NCBI RefSeq assembly: GCF_000428925.1
Contig: NZ_AUAW01000001.1
Coordinates: forward strand, 62,001 to 126,000
Length of the DNA stretch: 64,000 bases
From: Furfurilactobacillus rossiae DSM 15814
GTDB lineage: Bacteria > Bacillota > Bacilli > Lactobacillales > Lactobacillaceae
Direction: 5' to 3'
Position 1 is the stretch's first letter; each line of letters begins with the position of its first letter. Positions 6,614 to 16,711 of the stretch are shown piece by piece. The notes beneath the pieces were generated by a model that made no database searches, had not been told where the DNA came from, and was given only the letters and a program-made list of their open reading frames with translations. A program made the translations under genes and the position numbers.

Positions 6614-8305
6614 ATGAATAATCGCGAACAAGTTGCGCAAGCTATCAGTGAAGCGTTAGATGGTCAATTAACAGTTGAGGATATCGTTGTCAAAATTGAA
6701 CAGCCGAAAACTTCTGACCTTGGTGACTTAGCGTTTCCAACGTTTGTATTAGCCAAGACACTCCATAAAGCACCTAATTTAATTGCCGCTGATTTGGCAG
6801 ACAAAATTAACCAAACAACCTTTGAAAAGGTTCAGGCGGTTGGCCCTTATGTTAACTTCTTCCTAAAGAAGGGCAACTTTGCTGCAACTACCTTGGCTGC
6901 CATCTTAACTGATAAGGATCAATATGGTGCTCAAAACCTTGGTAATGGTGGTAATGTGCCCATCGACATGTCGTCACCGAACATTGCTAAACCAATGTCG
7001 ATGGGCCACTTGCGGTCCACGGTGATTGGTAATGCAATTGCCAATATTTTATCCAAAACTGGGTACCATCCAATTAAAATTAACCATTTAGGTGATTGGG
7101 GCACACAGTTTGGTAAGTTAATGCAAGCTTATAAAATGTGGGGAACTGAAGCCGAAGTGAAGGCAGATCCCATCAATAAGCTGCTTGAGTACTACGTTCG
7201 TTTCCATAAGGAAGCAAAAGAACATCCGGAAATGGACGAAGACGCCCGTGAATGGTTTAAAAAACTTGAAGATGGTGATGAAGAAGCAACTCGCCTATGG
7301 AAGTGGTTCCGGTCAGAATCACTTAAATCCTTTATGCGGATTTATGATGAATTAGGCGTGAAGTTTGATTCTTACAATGGTGAAGCTTTCTACAACGACA
7401 AGATGGACGAAGTTGTCCAGATTCTTGAAGATAAGCATCTTTTGCATGAAAGTAAGGGTGCGGAAGTTGTTGACCTTGACAAGTACGACTTAAACCCAGC
7501 ACTAATTAAAAAATCAGATGGTGCAACGTTGTATATCACACGTGATTTGGCTGCTGCCATTTATCGGAAACGTGAATACAAGTTTGTCCAATCTCTTTAC
7601 GTTGTGGGCGCTGAACAAATTAACCATTTCAAACAATTAAAGGCAGTGTTGACGGAAATGGGCTTCGACTGGGCCGACCAGATTCACCACATTCCGTTTG
7701 GTCTCATTACTTTGAATGGTCAAAAATTATCCACTCGTTCTGGGCGGGTTGTCCTACTGGAAGATGTGTTAAAAGATTCCATCGATTTGGCCATGAAGCA
7801 AATCGAAGCCAAGAACCCATCATTAGCTAACAAGAATGAGGTTGCTCATGAAGTTGGTGTGGGTGCCGTAATTTTCCATGATTTGAAGAACGAACGGCTG
7901 AACAGTTTCGACTTTAATCTTGAAGAAGTGGTTCGTTTTGAAGGTGACACTGGTCCCTATGTTCAATATGCACGTGCGCGGGCTGAAAGTATGTTACGGA
8001 AGGCCAACAAGACGACGTTTGATTTGGATGACATTAGTATTGACGATCCAGCAGCTTGGAACACGATCAAAGCGTTGAGTGAGTTTGGTGATGTTATCAA
8101 ACGGGCAGCTACAGAGTACGAACCATCTGTTGTGGCAAAATATGCGATCAATTTGGCGCGTGAATTTAACAAGTACTACGCTAACTCGAAAGTCTTGGTT
8201 GAAGATGATGGCTTAAATGCCCGTCTAGCACTTGTTAAGAGTGTCAGCATCGTGTTGAAGGAAAGCTTACGGTTGCTTGGCGTTGAATCACCAGACGAAA
8301 TGTAG
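6614..8305 (+). CDS. argS: Arginyl-tRNA synthetase
   Basis: This class I synthetase of 563 residues charges tRNA-Arg in the cytoplasm. An N-terminal additional domain is followed by the catalytic signature SMGHL (residues 129-133, the HIGH equivalent) and a KMSKS-like loop at KLSTR (371-375). The C-terminal DALR-type anticodon domain ends at the expected position. The ATG lies 7 bases after GGGAGA. The gene is preceded by an arginine T-box and followed after 14 bases by argR, so enzyme and regulator share one arginine-sensing transcript. Confidence 0.97.
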   Translation: MNNREQVAQAISEALDGQLTVEDIVVKIEQPKTSDLGDLAFPTFVLAKTLHKAPNLIAADLADKINQTTFEKVQAVGPYVNFFLKKGNFAATTLAAILTDKDQYGAQNLGNGGNVPIDMSSPNIAKPMSMGHLRSTVIGNAIANILSKTGYHPIKINHLGDWGTQFGKLMQAYKMWGTEAEVKADPINKLLEYYVRFHKEAKEHPEMDEDAREWFKKLEDGDEEATRLWKWFRSESLKSFMRIYDELGVKFDSYNGEAFYNDKMDEVVQILEDKHLLHESKGAEVVDLDKYDLNPALIKKSDGATLYITRDLAAAIYRKREYKFVQSLYVVGAEQINHFKQLKAVLTEMGFDWADQIHHIPFGLITLNGQKLSTRSGRVVLLEDVLKDSIDLAMKQIEAKNPSLANKNEVAHEVGVGAVIFHDLKNERLNSFDFNLEEVVRFEGDTGPYVQYARARAESMLRKANKTTFDLDDISIDDPAAWNTIKALSEFGDVIKRAATEYEPSVVAKYAINLAREFNKYYANSKVLVEDDGLNARLALVKSVSIVLKESLRLLGVESPDEM

Positions 8306-8319
8306 GGCGGTGGTCACGC

Positions 8320-8772
8320 ATGCAAAAGCAACAACGGCAAGCGGCAATCGTAAAGTTGATTGAATCAGCTAACATTACTAACCAAGATGCGTTGCAAAAA
8401 GCGTTGGTTGCGCAGAATGTCCATGTAACACTGGCAACGCTCTCACGTGATTTGAAGGAACTGCATATTGTCAAAGAACCTAATGCGGAAGGACACGCAG
8501 TTTATCGGGCTTTAAAAACGACTAACGGCGTGTCGAATGATCGCTTTGAACAACGCTTCGGTGAAGTGGTGATCGACTTTACTCAAGTTGAGTTTATGAA
8601 TGTTGTTAAAACGACGCCCAGTGATGGTAACGCATTAGCCGCACTGATCGATGACATGGATGACGATGCTATAACAGGCACGTTGGCTGGTCATGATACG
8701 ATATTAGTTATCAGTCCTAATCGTGAGGCGGCAGGCAGGTTACATAACCGTTGGGCAGCATATCAGCATTAA
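8320..8772 (+). CDS. argR: Arginine repressor ArgR
   Basis: This 150-residue regulator has an N-terminal winged helix-turn-helix (ATLSRDLKELH is the recognition region) and a C-terminal hexamerisation and arginine-binding domain with GTLAGHDTILVI, whose Asp contacts arginine. ArgR/AhrC proteins control arginine synthesis and breakdown. It lies 14 bases after argS behind GGGCGGTGG. Because the upstream T-box responds to uncharged tRNA-Arg, the repressor level should also rise when arginine is scarce. Confidence 0.93.
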   Translation: MQKQQRQAAIVKLIESANITNQDALQKALVAQNVHVTLATLSRDLKELHIVKEPNAEGHAVYRALKTTNGVSNDRFEQRFGEVVIDFTQVEFMNVVKTTPSDGNALAALIDDMDDDAITGTLAGHDTILVISPNREAAGRLHNRWAAYQH

Positions 8773-8819
8773 AAGCAGGACGTTAGGTAATTAAAGCTCT
8801 CTTAGTTGTTAGCAAAATT

Positions 8820-8869
8820 AAAGGTGATGTTTGAGAACGTTTGCGACGTTTTTGAACGTCACCTTTTTA
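8820..8869 (+). terminator. Terminator after argR
   Basis: AAAGGTGATGTT (8820-8831) pairs with AACGTCACCTTT (8855-8866), with one mismatch, followed by further Ts. Confidence 0.75.
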
Positions 8870-9016
8870 TCATTCATGTGGATAAAATGCGTGTTTGTCG
8901 GGTTACATTCATAAACGGACTAATAAAAATTGTTAAAACTGCCGATTTCAACGCTGACGCCACGGTTTAGTGTGGTACGATACACTGGATTAATTTAGAC
9001 AGAAGGGTACAAATTT

Positions 9017-11203
9017 ATGAAGCGCAATCAGCATCCGGATTCCGGTCAGTCTTGGCGGGATTCCGCCTTTATGCAGGGCCTAAAACAATTTAAAAACTCT
9101 GCATTTATGCAGTGGTTAGGACGTTTGTGGCATGCCATGTGGCGGCACATCCGTCATTTCTGGCGTCGTTTTCAACTCACACGTTGGGTTATTGTGGCTA
9201 TTTTAAGTGTTATTTTCGTAATGAGCGCCTACTTTACGTTCGAGGCTAAGACCGCCCACGTTGGTAATTTGAAGGCAGCATTATCACAACCAACGGTAAT
9301 TTACGACCGGAAGAACCAAAAGGCCGGGGAGTTGTACTCTCAAAAAGGGACCTATGTTTCATTAGATAAGATTTCACCTAACATTCAAAACGCTGTGCTA
9401 TCAACGGAAGATCGTAATTTTTACCATGAGCACGGGTATTCAGTAAAAGGATTGGCACGTGCCTTCTTCTTGCTAGCCCGAAATAAGTTACTTCATCGCG
9501 ATTATATCAGCGGTGGGGGGTCGACCTTAACTCAGCAACTGGTTAAGAATGCTTATCTGTCACAGGAACAGACGGTTACCCGTAAGGCACGAGAAATATT
9601 CTTGTCCATTGAAGTTGAAAACGTTTATTCTAAACAGGATATTTTGGCAATGTATCTCAACAACGCTTATTTTGGTCATGGGGTTTGGGGTGTTGAGGAT
9701 GCTTCTGAACGTTATTTTGGCAAACATGCGGCTCAGTTGACTGTACCAGAATCAGCTGTGTTGGCGGGAATGTTAACGTCGCCCAGCGGTTATAATCCAG
9801 TTGATCAGCCAGCCGCTTCGAAAGCACGGCGAAACGTCGTGCTCGGTTTGATGGCAGATAACAAAAAGATTTCATCGGCCGACGCGGCTGCCTATCAAAA
9901 AACAGCACTAGTGACGACAGATAATTATGCGCCGGACAGTTCGTACCGGTACCCTTACTTCTTCGATGCAGTGATTGACGAAGCCATTTCTAAATATGGT
10001 CTAACGGAAGCTGACATCATGAACCATGGGTATAAGATCTACACAACCTTGGATCAAACGCAGCAAACAACCATGCAGAACTTGTTTAAGAACTCTGCCA
10101 ACTTCCCGGCTAACGCTAGCGATGGCACGATGGTGCAGGCAGCAAGCATTGCAATGGATCCTAATAATGGTGGCGTGTCAGCGGTTATGGGCGGTCGTGG
10201 CGAGCACGTTTTCCGTGGCTTTAATCGTGCTACACAGTCGTTGCGTTCACCAGGATCAACGATAAAGCCATTTGCTGTTTATACGCCGGCACTTCAAAAT
10301 GGTTACTATTATGATTCTGAGTTGCAGGATAAGAAACAATCCTATGGCGCTAATCATTATTCACCAAGTAACTACGGCGATACTTATCGCGGTGAGGTGC
10401 CGATGTATCAAGCACTTCAGAATAGTTACAATGCGCCAGCGGTTTGGCTTTTGAACAAGATTGGTGTTCAAAAGGGTTATGACTCTGTTCAACGCTTTGG
10501 AATTAATTTGGATAAATCTGATAATAATCTGGCAATGGTGCTTGGTGGTATTAAGAAAGGTGTTTCACCTGAGACGATGGCACAAGCGTTTACGACGTTT
10601 GCCAACGGTGGTAAGTTAACCCAGGCTCACTTTATTACTAAGATTGTGGATGCTTCTGGAAAGGTCATCGTAGACAATGATTACGATCAGCCAAAACGGA
10701 TTATCAGCAAAAATGTTGCTAACGAAATGACCAGTATGATGTTGGGAACCTTTACCCATGGTACCGGTGTCTATGCAAAACCAGCGGGTTATCAAGTGGC
10801 CGGGAAGACTGGTACCACTGAGGCAGATGGTGTTGGTGATACTACTGGAACCACGGATATGTGGGTTGACGGCTACACCCCAGACCTGGTCATGGTTAAC
10901 TGGGAAGGCTTCGATCAGACGAATAAAGGTAACCATTTGGATGTTCCCCAAGGATTAGCTGTTAGTCAGCTCTACAAGGCTGAAATGACGAGTATGTTGC
11001 CGAATACCAAACAAACGGCGTTTACCGTTAAAGATGCCAATACTTTAGCAGCAACTGAGAGTTCATCGGAAAGTGGCAACGTTTGGGATGAGGTGCAACA
11101 AGGCGCTGGTAAAGTTGGTAAATCAATTGGTAAGGGCGCCGATTCATTGCTTCAAAAGGCTGGCGATCTTTGGAATCAGTTCACCGGAGTTCTAGGACGT
11201 TAA
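9017..11203 (+). CDS. pbp2A: Class A penicillin-binding protein (PBP1A/2A family)
   Basis: This 728-residue bifunctional peptidoglycan synthase acts outside the membrane. After a basic, Trp-rich cytoplasmic N-terminus a single membrane anchor runs over about residues 55-72. The glycosyltransferase (GT51) domain has the catalytic motif STEDRNFYHEHG with Glu131, and GGSTLTQQLVKN. The transpeptidase domain has SPGSTIKP with nucleophile Ser414 and Lys417, a QNSYN motif (SxN), and KTGTT at 597-601. The C-terminus ends in a Ser/Gly-rich and then amphipathic tail. The N-terminus repeats the motif SAFMQ twice. The gene has its own transcription unit. The 2A label follows lactobacillar usage and is less certain than the class. 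Confidence 0.93.
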   Translation: MKRNQHPDSGQSWRDSAFMQGLKQFKNSAFMQWLGRLWHAMWRHIRHFWRRFQLTRWVIVAILSVIFVMSAYFTFEAKTAHVGNLKAALSQPTVIYDRKNQKAGELYSQKGTYVSLDKISPNIQNAVLSTEDRNFYHEHGYSVKGLARAFFLLARNKLLHRDYISGGGSTLTQQLVKNAYLSQEQTVTRKAREIFLSIEVENVYSKQDILAMYLNNAYFGHGVWGVEDASERYFGKHAAQLTVPESAVLAGMLTSPSGYNPVDQPAASKARRNVVLGLMADNKKISSADAAAYQKTALVTTDNYAPDSSYRYPYFFDAVIDEAISKYGLTEADIMNHGYKIYTTLDQTQQTTMQNLFKNSANFPANASDGTMVQAASIAMDPNNGGVSAVMGGRGEHVFRGFNRATQSLRSPGSTIKPFAVYTPALQNGYYYDSELQDKKQSYGANHYSPSNYGDTYRGEVPMYQALQNSYNAPAVWLLNKIGVQKGYDSVQRFGINLDKSDNNLAMVLGGIKKGVSPETMAQAFTTFANGGKLTQAHFITKIVDASGKVIVDNDYDQPKRIISKNVANEMTSMMLGTFTHGTGVYAKPAGYQVAGKTGTTEADGVGDTTGTTDMWVDGYTPDLVMVNWEGFDQTNKGNHLDVPQGLAVSQLYKAEMTSMLPNTKQTAFTVKDANTLAATESSSESGNVWDEVQQGAGKVGKSIGKGADSLLQKAGDLWNQFTGVLGR

Positions 11204-11318
11204 ACGATCAGACACTAATTGATTGAAAATTTGATGAGATTTTCAAAGCGAACAGCTGTTTCCTTTTGAAGGAAATGGTACACTAATAAGGAATTAAAAA
11301 ATGAGGAGGCTACCGTTT

Positions 11319-11663
11319 ATGGCAGCAGATATTTTGGCCGACGCAAAGTCCATGGCCACGACCCTAGAAGCAAGCGACGAATTTCAAGCACTGAGTGATG
11401 CCTACGATAAAATGAAGCAAAACGACGAGGCTTATAAAACTTTTCAAGAATTTCAGTCAACTCAATTGAGTTTGCAACAAAAGCAGATGCAAGGTCAAAA
11501 TCTGAGCGAAGACGAAATGAACAACGCCCGTGAGTTAGCCACGAAGGTTGGTAACTTTGAAGAGATCAAAACATTGATGCAAAAAGAAGAGGCTGTTAAC
11601 AACTTGTTGAACGAACTCAACAATGTGATTACTAAGCCAATTCAGGATTTATACAGAAAATAA
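11319..11663 (+). CDS. YlbF/YheA-family protein (UPF0342)
   Basis: This 114-residue, all-helical soluble protein has the YheA-type pattern, LADAKSMATTLEASDEF followed by FQEFQSTQLSLQQKQ. Relatives in Bacillus include YlbF and YmcA, which form complexes that affect RNase Y and development, while YheA itself has no settled role. The start at 11319 lies 12 bases after GAGGAGG; an in-frame ATG at 11301 overlaps that site and is rejected. It stands alone between the PBP gene and yhaO and has a strong terminator. Confidence 0.85.
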   Translation: MAADILADAKSMATTLEASDEFQALSDAYDKMKQNDEAYKTFQEFQSTQLSLQQKQMQGQNLSEDEMNNARELATKVGNFEEIKTLMQKEEAVNNLLNELNNVITKPIQDLYRK

Positions 11664-11678
11664 TTAAGTTCGATATCG

Positions 11679-11723
11679 CAGTCTGGTAGTAACGGTTAGT
11701 CCCGTGACTGCCAGACTGTTTTT
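11679..11723 (+). terminator. Terminator after the YheA-family gene
   Basis: CAGTCTGG-T-AGT (from 11679) pairs with ACT-G-CCAGACTG (to 11718), followed by five Ts. Confidence 0.9.
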
Positions 11724-11782
11724 AGTAAGCGATAGGCGCGTAATGCGTTAAACAAAAGTACCGAGGTAAAGGAGACATCAGC

Positions 11783-13021
11783 ATGAAGTTCATTCATACG
11801 GCTGACCTACATTTAGACAGTCCGTTTTTGGGCCTTAAAGATTTGCCGGACGCTTTGTGGCAAAGAATTTATGAATCGCCTCTAACGGCCTTTAAACGGT
11901 TGGTTAGCGACGCCATCGACACACAGATCGATTTTGTTTTAATTACCGGTGACGTTTATGATCGTCAGGAACGTGCGATTAAAGCTCAGGCAGCCTTTTT
12001 AACCGAGATGGAGCGATTGAATCAGGCACAGATCCCAGTGTATTTAAGTTATGGCAATCATGATTATCTGGATGCGGCAACGGATGGTCTTCAACTACCG
12101 GCCAATGTCCATTCATTTGGTGAAGCGGTGTCTAGTTTTAAGCTGACAACGCGAGATCAAACAAAAGTTGAAATAGTCGGTTTTTCGTATCCGACTCGAG
12201 TTGTTACCACAGATATGGCGGCCACATTTCCTGATCGCGATCCTCAAGCAGATGTTCAAATTGGCATGTTGCATGGTTCAATTTCTGGCAAACCAGGACC
12301 GCATGATACCGACGCACCGTTTACTGTTGATGAGCTTATGACCAAACATTACGATTACTGGGCGCTGGGTCACATTCACAAACGGCAGGTCTTACATGAG
12401 GAACGGCCGTGGATTATTTATCCAGGCAATATTCAAGGACGCCACATAAACGAAACTGGTGAAAAGGGGTACATGCTGGTTCGACAGGAACAAAGTCGTT
12501 TGATACCAACTTTTCATGCGGTTGCTCCCGTCGTGTGGAACATGCAAACGGTGGACTGTGACAGCATTACCAGCACAAATGATCTGCAACAAGCAATTGC
12601 CAATCAGTTAAGTCAGTTAGCTGACCAAGTGAAAACACATTCCTCTAACCAGTCTTTAGAAATGTTGAGCCTTAAATTAATCCATACGGATCAATTAGCC
12701 GCTGAAACTAAGCAACGGTTGACTAACGGGAGTCTGTTAAGCCTACTTCAATCGCAAGAAATGGCACGATTGGATGTAGTTAACCAACTGGTGGTGGACC
12801 TGCATATGACGGATGAAGACAGTGAATCGACACACTTTGCACAATTGGATCAATATTATTGGAATCAAGCGGCAGATTCTGTTTTTGCGGCAGAAAACAT
12901 TGCGAAAACTGCTGATCAACTTTTTGCTGAGCCGACAATTGCGAGCGCGTTGGCTCATAGTGGCGGAAATCTGAAACAGGCTGTTATTCGACAGGTCAAC
13001 GCGGCTGGAAGGGATGAGTAA
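11783..13021 (+). CDS. yhaO: DNA repair exonuclease, SbcD-like metallophosphoesterase YhaO
   Basis: This 412-residue protein has the ordered calcineurin-type metal motifs of SbcD/Mre11 nucleases: DLHLD at residues 8-12, GDVYD, GNHD and GHIHK. The remaining C-terminal 170 residues would form the capping and partner-binding region. It should pair with the SMC-like ATPase encoded three bases downstream, as SbcD pairs with SbcC, to process DNA ends. The ATG follows AAAGGAGA. The order yhaO-yhaN-yhaM is that of Bacillus. Confidence 0.9.
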   Translation: MKFIHTADLHLDSPFLGLKDLPDALWQRIYESPLTAFKRLVSDAIDTQIDFVLITGDVYDRQERAIKAQAAFLTEMERLNQAQIPVYLSYGNHDYLDAATDGLQLPANVHSFGEAVSSFKLTTRDQTKVEIVGFSYPTRVVTTDMAATFPDRDPQADVQIGMLHGSISGKPGPHDTDAPFTVDELMTKHYDYWALGHIHKRQVLHEERPWIIYPGNIQGRHINETGEKGYMLVRQEQSRLIPTFHAVAPVVWNMQTVDCDSITSTNDLQQAIANQLSQLADQVKTHSSNQSLEMLSLKLIHTDQLAAETKQRLTNGSLLSLLQSQEMARLDVVNQLVVDLHMTDEDSESTHFAQLDQYYWNQAADSVFAAENIAKTADQLFAEPTIASALAHSGGNLKQAVIRQVNAAGRDE

Positions 13022-13024
13022 TCG

Positions 13025-15535
13025 ATGAATATTACAGAAATCCATATCGATGGTTTCGGTAAATGGCAAAACAAAACTTTTCCGGTCAATCCGCAACTGC
13101 AGGTCTTTTATGGCGAAAATGAAGCAGGAAAGACAACTATTCAAAAGTTCATTAGCAGTGTGTTATTTGGTTTTGCGACGGCCAAACATCCGGCTGAACA
13201 ATACTTACCAAAAACGGGTGCTGGCTATGGTGGTAGCTTAACGTTTACAGTGGATGATGCCCAGCAGACACAGTATCGTCTGCGTCGTACTTCGGGTAAG
13301 AATGGTGGCGACATTCAGCTGATAAATTTGACCACTAACCAAACGATGCCGCCTGAGTTGCTGAACCAATTGCTAGGGCCGGTTGATCGAACATTAAACG
13401 ACGCGACGTTTAACTTTGACCTGAGCGGTTTGCAGCTTTTGACCACTGTGACGCAACCTGAGTTGATGGCAAATGTTCAACGTGTTGGGGCAGTCGGAAG
13501 TACATCGTGGATTGAGCTGGCTGAGCAATTTGATAAGGACGCAGACGATTTATATCGTCCTCGTGGTCAAAAGCCTGCTTTAAATCAACAACTAACAGCT
13601 TATCATGATTTGCAGGCTCAACTGAAAGCTGCAGAAGCGGGCTATCCCAATTTTGTCAAACGTCAACACGATATTCTATCTGGTAAACAGAAAGTTGCTC
13701 AACTTGGTGATCACATTAAAGAATTAACGAGTAAGCGGGACGAGTTGGCAAGAATCACGCAGTTGTGGCCAGTGTTTGAAAAATACCGGGACATGTCTGG
13801 TGGCCTGCCTGACGTGAATGAAAAACTGATTACGGCCGAGGATTATGCTGACTTTTTAAAACTTCAGACACAGCGTGAACAGCTGATGCAAACGTCAGTT
13901 CGTCAGGTGGCGCAACTAAAGGATCAGACGACGGAAACGCCTCAAGAAGTTCAATTTTATATTGATCATCAAAGTGCCTTTAAGTCGCAGGCTGCATCGT
14001 TTGATCAGATTGAGACGGCAATTCATGAGCGTCAGTATAGTCGACAGCAAGTCGCTGAGCAAAGTGATGAACGGGATCAAATCGTGACAAAGCATCGATT
14101 CAATGCACCGTGGCCGACACCGCTAAGTGATTCCGAATATGAGCAAGTTAGTCGACTTACTCAAGTAGGACAGCAACAGGTTACAAATGGTTCAAAGACG
14201 CGTGAGCAGTGGCTAATGATGGGCGTCGGCCTGGTCCTTTTGTTGCTTGGACTGATAATGAGCAGCGGTGTGAAATGGCTGTTTGTACTTTTGGGTATTG
14301 CTGGCATAGCTGGTGGCTGGTTCAATGTTTTTGTCTGGTTTCGGGCTCAACAGGCTCATGGAACGGTGGCAACAAAGGAAAGTAGCATATCCGAATTAAC
14401 CCAGCGACATCACATGGCTGGTTTTCCAGTTGGCACGTGGTTGGCTTTACAGCCGGATATTCAACGATTAAACCAGTTAACAGATCAAATTGATTCATTA
14501 AAAAGTAAAATTCAACAGTTGAACGCTGATATCAATCACTTCTTTGAAGGCTATCAATTTGCTGAGACACAATTGCCGTTAACGAATTTGTCAGCAGCAG
14601 ATGCATTATTAAAGGCCCGACAGTATACATCGGCAAAGGAACTGGCCGTCGCAACTGTGCAGGGACAATCACAGCAGCGCCTGCAACTTATCCGTGACAA
14701 TAGTGACTTACAAGCCAAATTAAGTGAGATAACGACGTCACTACAGCAGGTAATGCAACGTTATCGTGTACAAGCGCCGAATGATTTTGAAAATCTGTAT
14801 CAACAACAACTTCAGTTAGCCGATCAAACAGCGGAACGTCGGGCACTTGGCAATCAATTGACACCAGCGTGGTTAGCTAAGCTATCTTCATATCAGGATA
14901 TAGCGGCGGTTGACCAACGCCAGGCGGAAGTGACAACAAATTTACAAAGTGATATTGAGCAACGTGATCAGGTACAAGAAGACATTGCAAATCAACAGGC
15001 ACTGTTTGCTCGTCAGAGTGAGGATGAAACCATGCCAATACTGCGGCAACGTTTGGCAAACATGGAAACTAAACTGGTCGAAACCGCGCAACAATGGTTG
15101 GTTAATCGACTAAGCGCACAGTGGATCGACGGGGCACTTAACGCTGCGTCTGCTGACCGTTTGCCAGCAATTGTAAAGCGCGCGCAAACATATTTTGCGA
15201 CGTTAACCCTTGAGCACTATACTAAGATTGAATTTATTAACGAGGCGTTAACAGTAACAACGTCTCAGGGAACAGTTTTCGACGTTACTGAATTATCTCG
15301 TGGTACGGCCGAGCAACTGTATATCGCGCTTCGACTTGGGTTTGCCAGTGTCATGGCAGACAGGACTGCAATGCCATTGATTATTGATGATGCGTTCGTT
15401 GACTTTGATCGTCATCGTAAACATGCAATGTTTAATTTGATGAAAGAACTTTCACAAGAGGTTCAGGTGATTTACTTTACAGCGGATGCGGGGGCACTAT
15501 CTACGTTTGATGACAACCAGATCACTGAGCTCTAA
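13025..15535 (+). CDS. yhaN: SbcC-like AAA ATPase YhaN
   Basis: This 836-residue ATPase has Walker A in YGENEAGKTT near residue 35 and Walker B in PLIIDDAFVDFD near the C-terminus, separated by long Gln-rich coiled coils. This is the plan of SbcC/Rad50 proteins. Unlike SbcC, a hydrophobic stretch of about 45 residues (about 396-439), rich in Leu, Val and Gly, interrupts the coil and could form a membrane hairpin in place of a zinc hook. It begins three bases after yhaO and should act with it. It appears shorter than the Bacillus protein. Confidence 0.88.
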   Translation: MNITEIHIDGFGKWQNKTFPVNPQLQVFYGENEAGKTTIQKFISSVLFGFATAKHPAEQYLPKTGAGYGGSLTFTVDDAQQTQYRLRRTSGKNGGDIQLINLTTNQTMPPELLNQLLGPVDRTLNDATFNFDLSGLQLLTTVTQPELMANVQRVGAVGSTSWIELAEQFDKDADDLYRPRGQKPALNQQLTAYHDLQAQLKAAEAGYPNFVKRQHDILSGKQKVAQLGDHIKELTSKRDELARITQLWPVFEKYRDMSGGLPDVNEKLITAEDYADFLKLQTQREQLMQTSVRQVAQLKDQTTETPQEVQFYIDHQSAFKSQAASFDQIETAIHERQYSRQQVAEQSDERDQIVTKHRFNAPWPTPLSDSEYEQVSRLTQVGQQQVTNGSKTREQWLMMGVGLVLLLLGLIMSSGVKWLFVLLGIAGIAGGWFNVFVWFRAQQAHGTVATKESSISELTQRHHMAGFPVGTWLALQPDIQRLNQLTDQIDSLKSKIQQLNADINHFFEGYQFAETQLPLTNLSAADALLKARQYTSAKELAVATVQGQSQQRLQLIRDNSDLQAKLSEITTSLQQVMQRYRVQAPNDFENLYQQQLQLADQTAERRALGNQLTPAWLAKLSSYQDIAAVDQRQAEVTTNLQSDIEQRDQVQEDIANQQALFARQSEDETMPILRQRLANMETKLVETAQQWLVNRLSAQWIDGALNAASADRLPAIVKRAQTYFATLTLEHYTKIEFINEALTVTTSQGTVFDVTELSRGTAEQLYIALRLGFASVMADRTAMPLIIDDAFVDFDRHRKHAMFNLMKELSQEVQVIYFTADAGALSTFDDNQITEL

Positions 15536-15596
15536 CGACAGCATGACCGAGTATGTAGTCTAGGAGTGAAAAAAATAAACGTAAGGAGTCGTGAAC

Positions 15597-16571
15597 ATGG
15601 CGGAAAAACAATTGCTGTCATTTCAGGTAGATGAACAATTTGATTTGTTCTTGTTACTGAAAGGGGCAGACGTAAAAACGGCTAAAAACGGAAAGCAATT
15701 TATTCGGATGACGTTTGAGGACCCTTCTGGCGAATTGTCTGGTAATTTTTGGGATGCAACGGATCAAGATATTGCTACGTTTGAACCGGGAAAAGTGGTC
15801 CTGGTTAGAGGCAAGAAGGAACTTTATCAGGGAAATTCGCAATTAAAAATCATGAATCTGCGGCTGGCAAATACCAGTGAACCCAATGATCCGTCTCAGT
15901 ATGTGGCCCACGGACCGATGACGCGGGCTGAAATGGAAGAATCCGTTTCAAACATTATCTTTGAAATCACTGAACCTACGTGGAATCGGGTAGTTCGAAC
16001 ACTGCTTCAGCGCCATGCAGATGATTTCTATAATTTTCCGGCTGCCAAGAAAAACCATCATGCATTTGCAGGTGGGCTAGCTTATCACACGATTTCAATT
16101 GTGAGACTGGCTAAGACTGTTGCCGATTTGCATCCAAATATTGATCGTTCATTGCTGTACTCCGGCGCGCTTCTACATGATTTGGGCAAAACCATTGAAT
16201 TGTCGGGACCCATTTCAACAACCTATACATTGGCCGGTAATTTGATTGGGCACATTGTCCTGATTGATGAAGAAATTGTGAATGTCTGTCAGGAACTGCA
16301 TTTTGATCCCGAAAGTGAAGAAATGCTGTTATTACGGCACATGATTCTGGCGCATCACGGTTTATTGGAATACGGTTCGCCAGTGCGACCACATTTGCTA
16401 GAAGCAGAAGTTCTTCATGATTTGGATGAACTAGATGCTTCAATTCAAATGATGAGCACAGCAGTTGAACATACTGAACCTGGTGATTTCTCTGAACGAA
16501 TTTTTGGTTTAGATGGCCGTAATTTTTACCGACCAACAGCATCCAAAACTAATCAGTCAGAGGATGATTAG
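15597..16571 (+). CDS. yhaM: 3'-5' exoribonuclease YhaM
   Basis: This 324-residue nuclease has an N-terminal OB-fold (residues about 10-90) followed by an HD domain with HHAFAGGLAYHT and LLHDLGK as metal ligands. This domain pair is diagnostic of YhaM, an RNA (and ssDNA) 3'-to-5' exonuclease. The start is taken as ATG at 15597, 8 bases after AAGGAG; a GTG at 15591 is too close to that site. It follows yhaN by 61 bases and ends at a strong bidirectional terminator that faces prsA. Confidence 0.92.
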   Translation: MAEKQLLSFQVDEQFDLFLLLKGADVKTAKNGKQFIRMTFEDPSGELSGNFWDATDQDIATFEPGKVVLVRGKKELYQGNSQLKIMNLRLANTSEPNDPSQYVAHGPMTRAEMEESVSNIIFEITEPTWNRVVRTLLQRHADDFYNFPAAKKNHHAFAGGLAYHTISIVRLAKTVADLHPNIDRSLLYSGALLHDLGKTIELSGPISTTYTLAGNLIGHIVLIDEEIVNVCQELHFDPESEEMLLLRHMILAHHGLLEYGSPVRPHLLEAEVLHDLDELDASIQMMSTAVEHTEPGDFSERIFGLDGRNFYRPTASKTNQSEDD

Positions 16572-16636
16572 CGATTCATTATTGAATATTAAAACGCGTT
16601 CATCATGTGCCATGCTTCATTTGATGGCAAACTTCA

Positions 16637-16687
16637 ATGCACGATAAAAGGCAACCCCCATAAATGAGGTTGCCTTTTATCGTGCAT
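16637..16687. terminator. Bidirectional terminator between yhaM and prsA
   Basis: A perfect 20-bp stem pairs 16637-16656 with 16668-16687. The stem contains TTTT and AAAA tracts, so it can stop transcripts from both sides. Confidence 0.9.
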
Positions 16688-16711
16688 AAACTAATTCAAC
16701 GACTTAATTGC

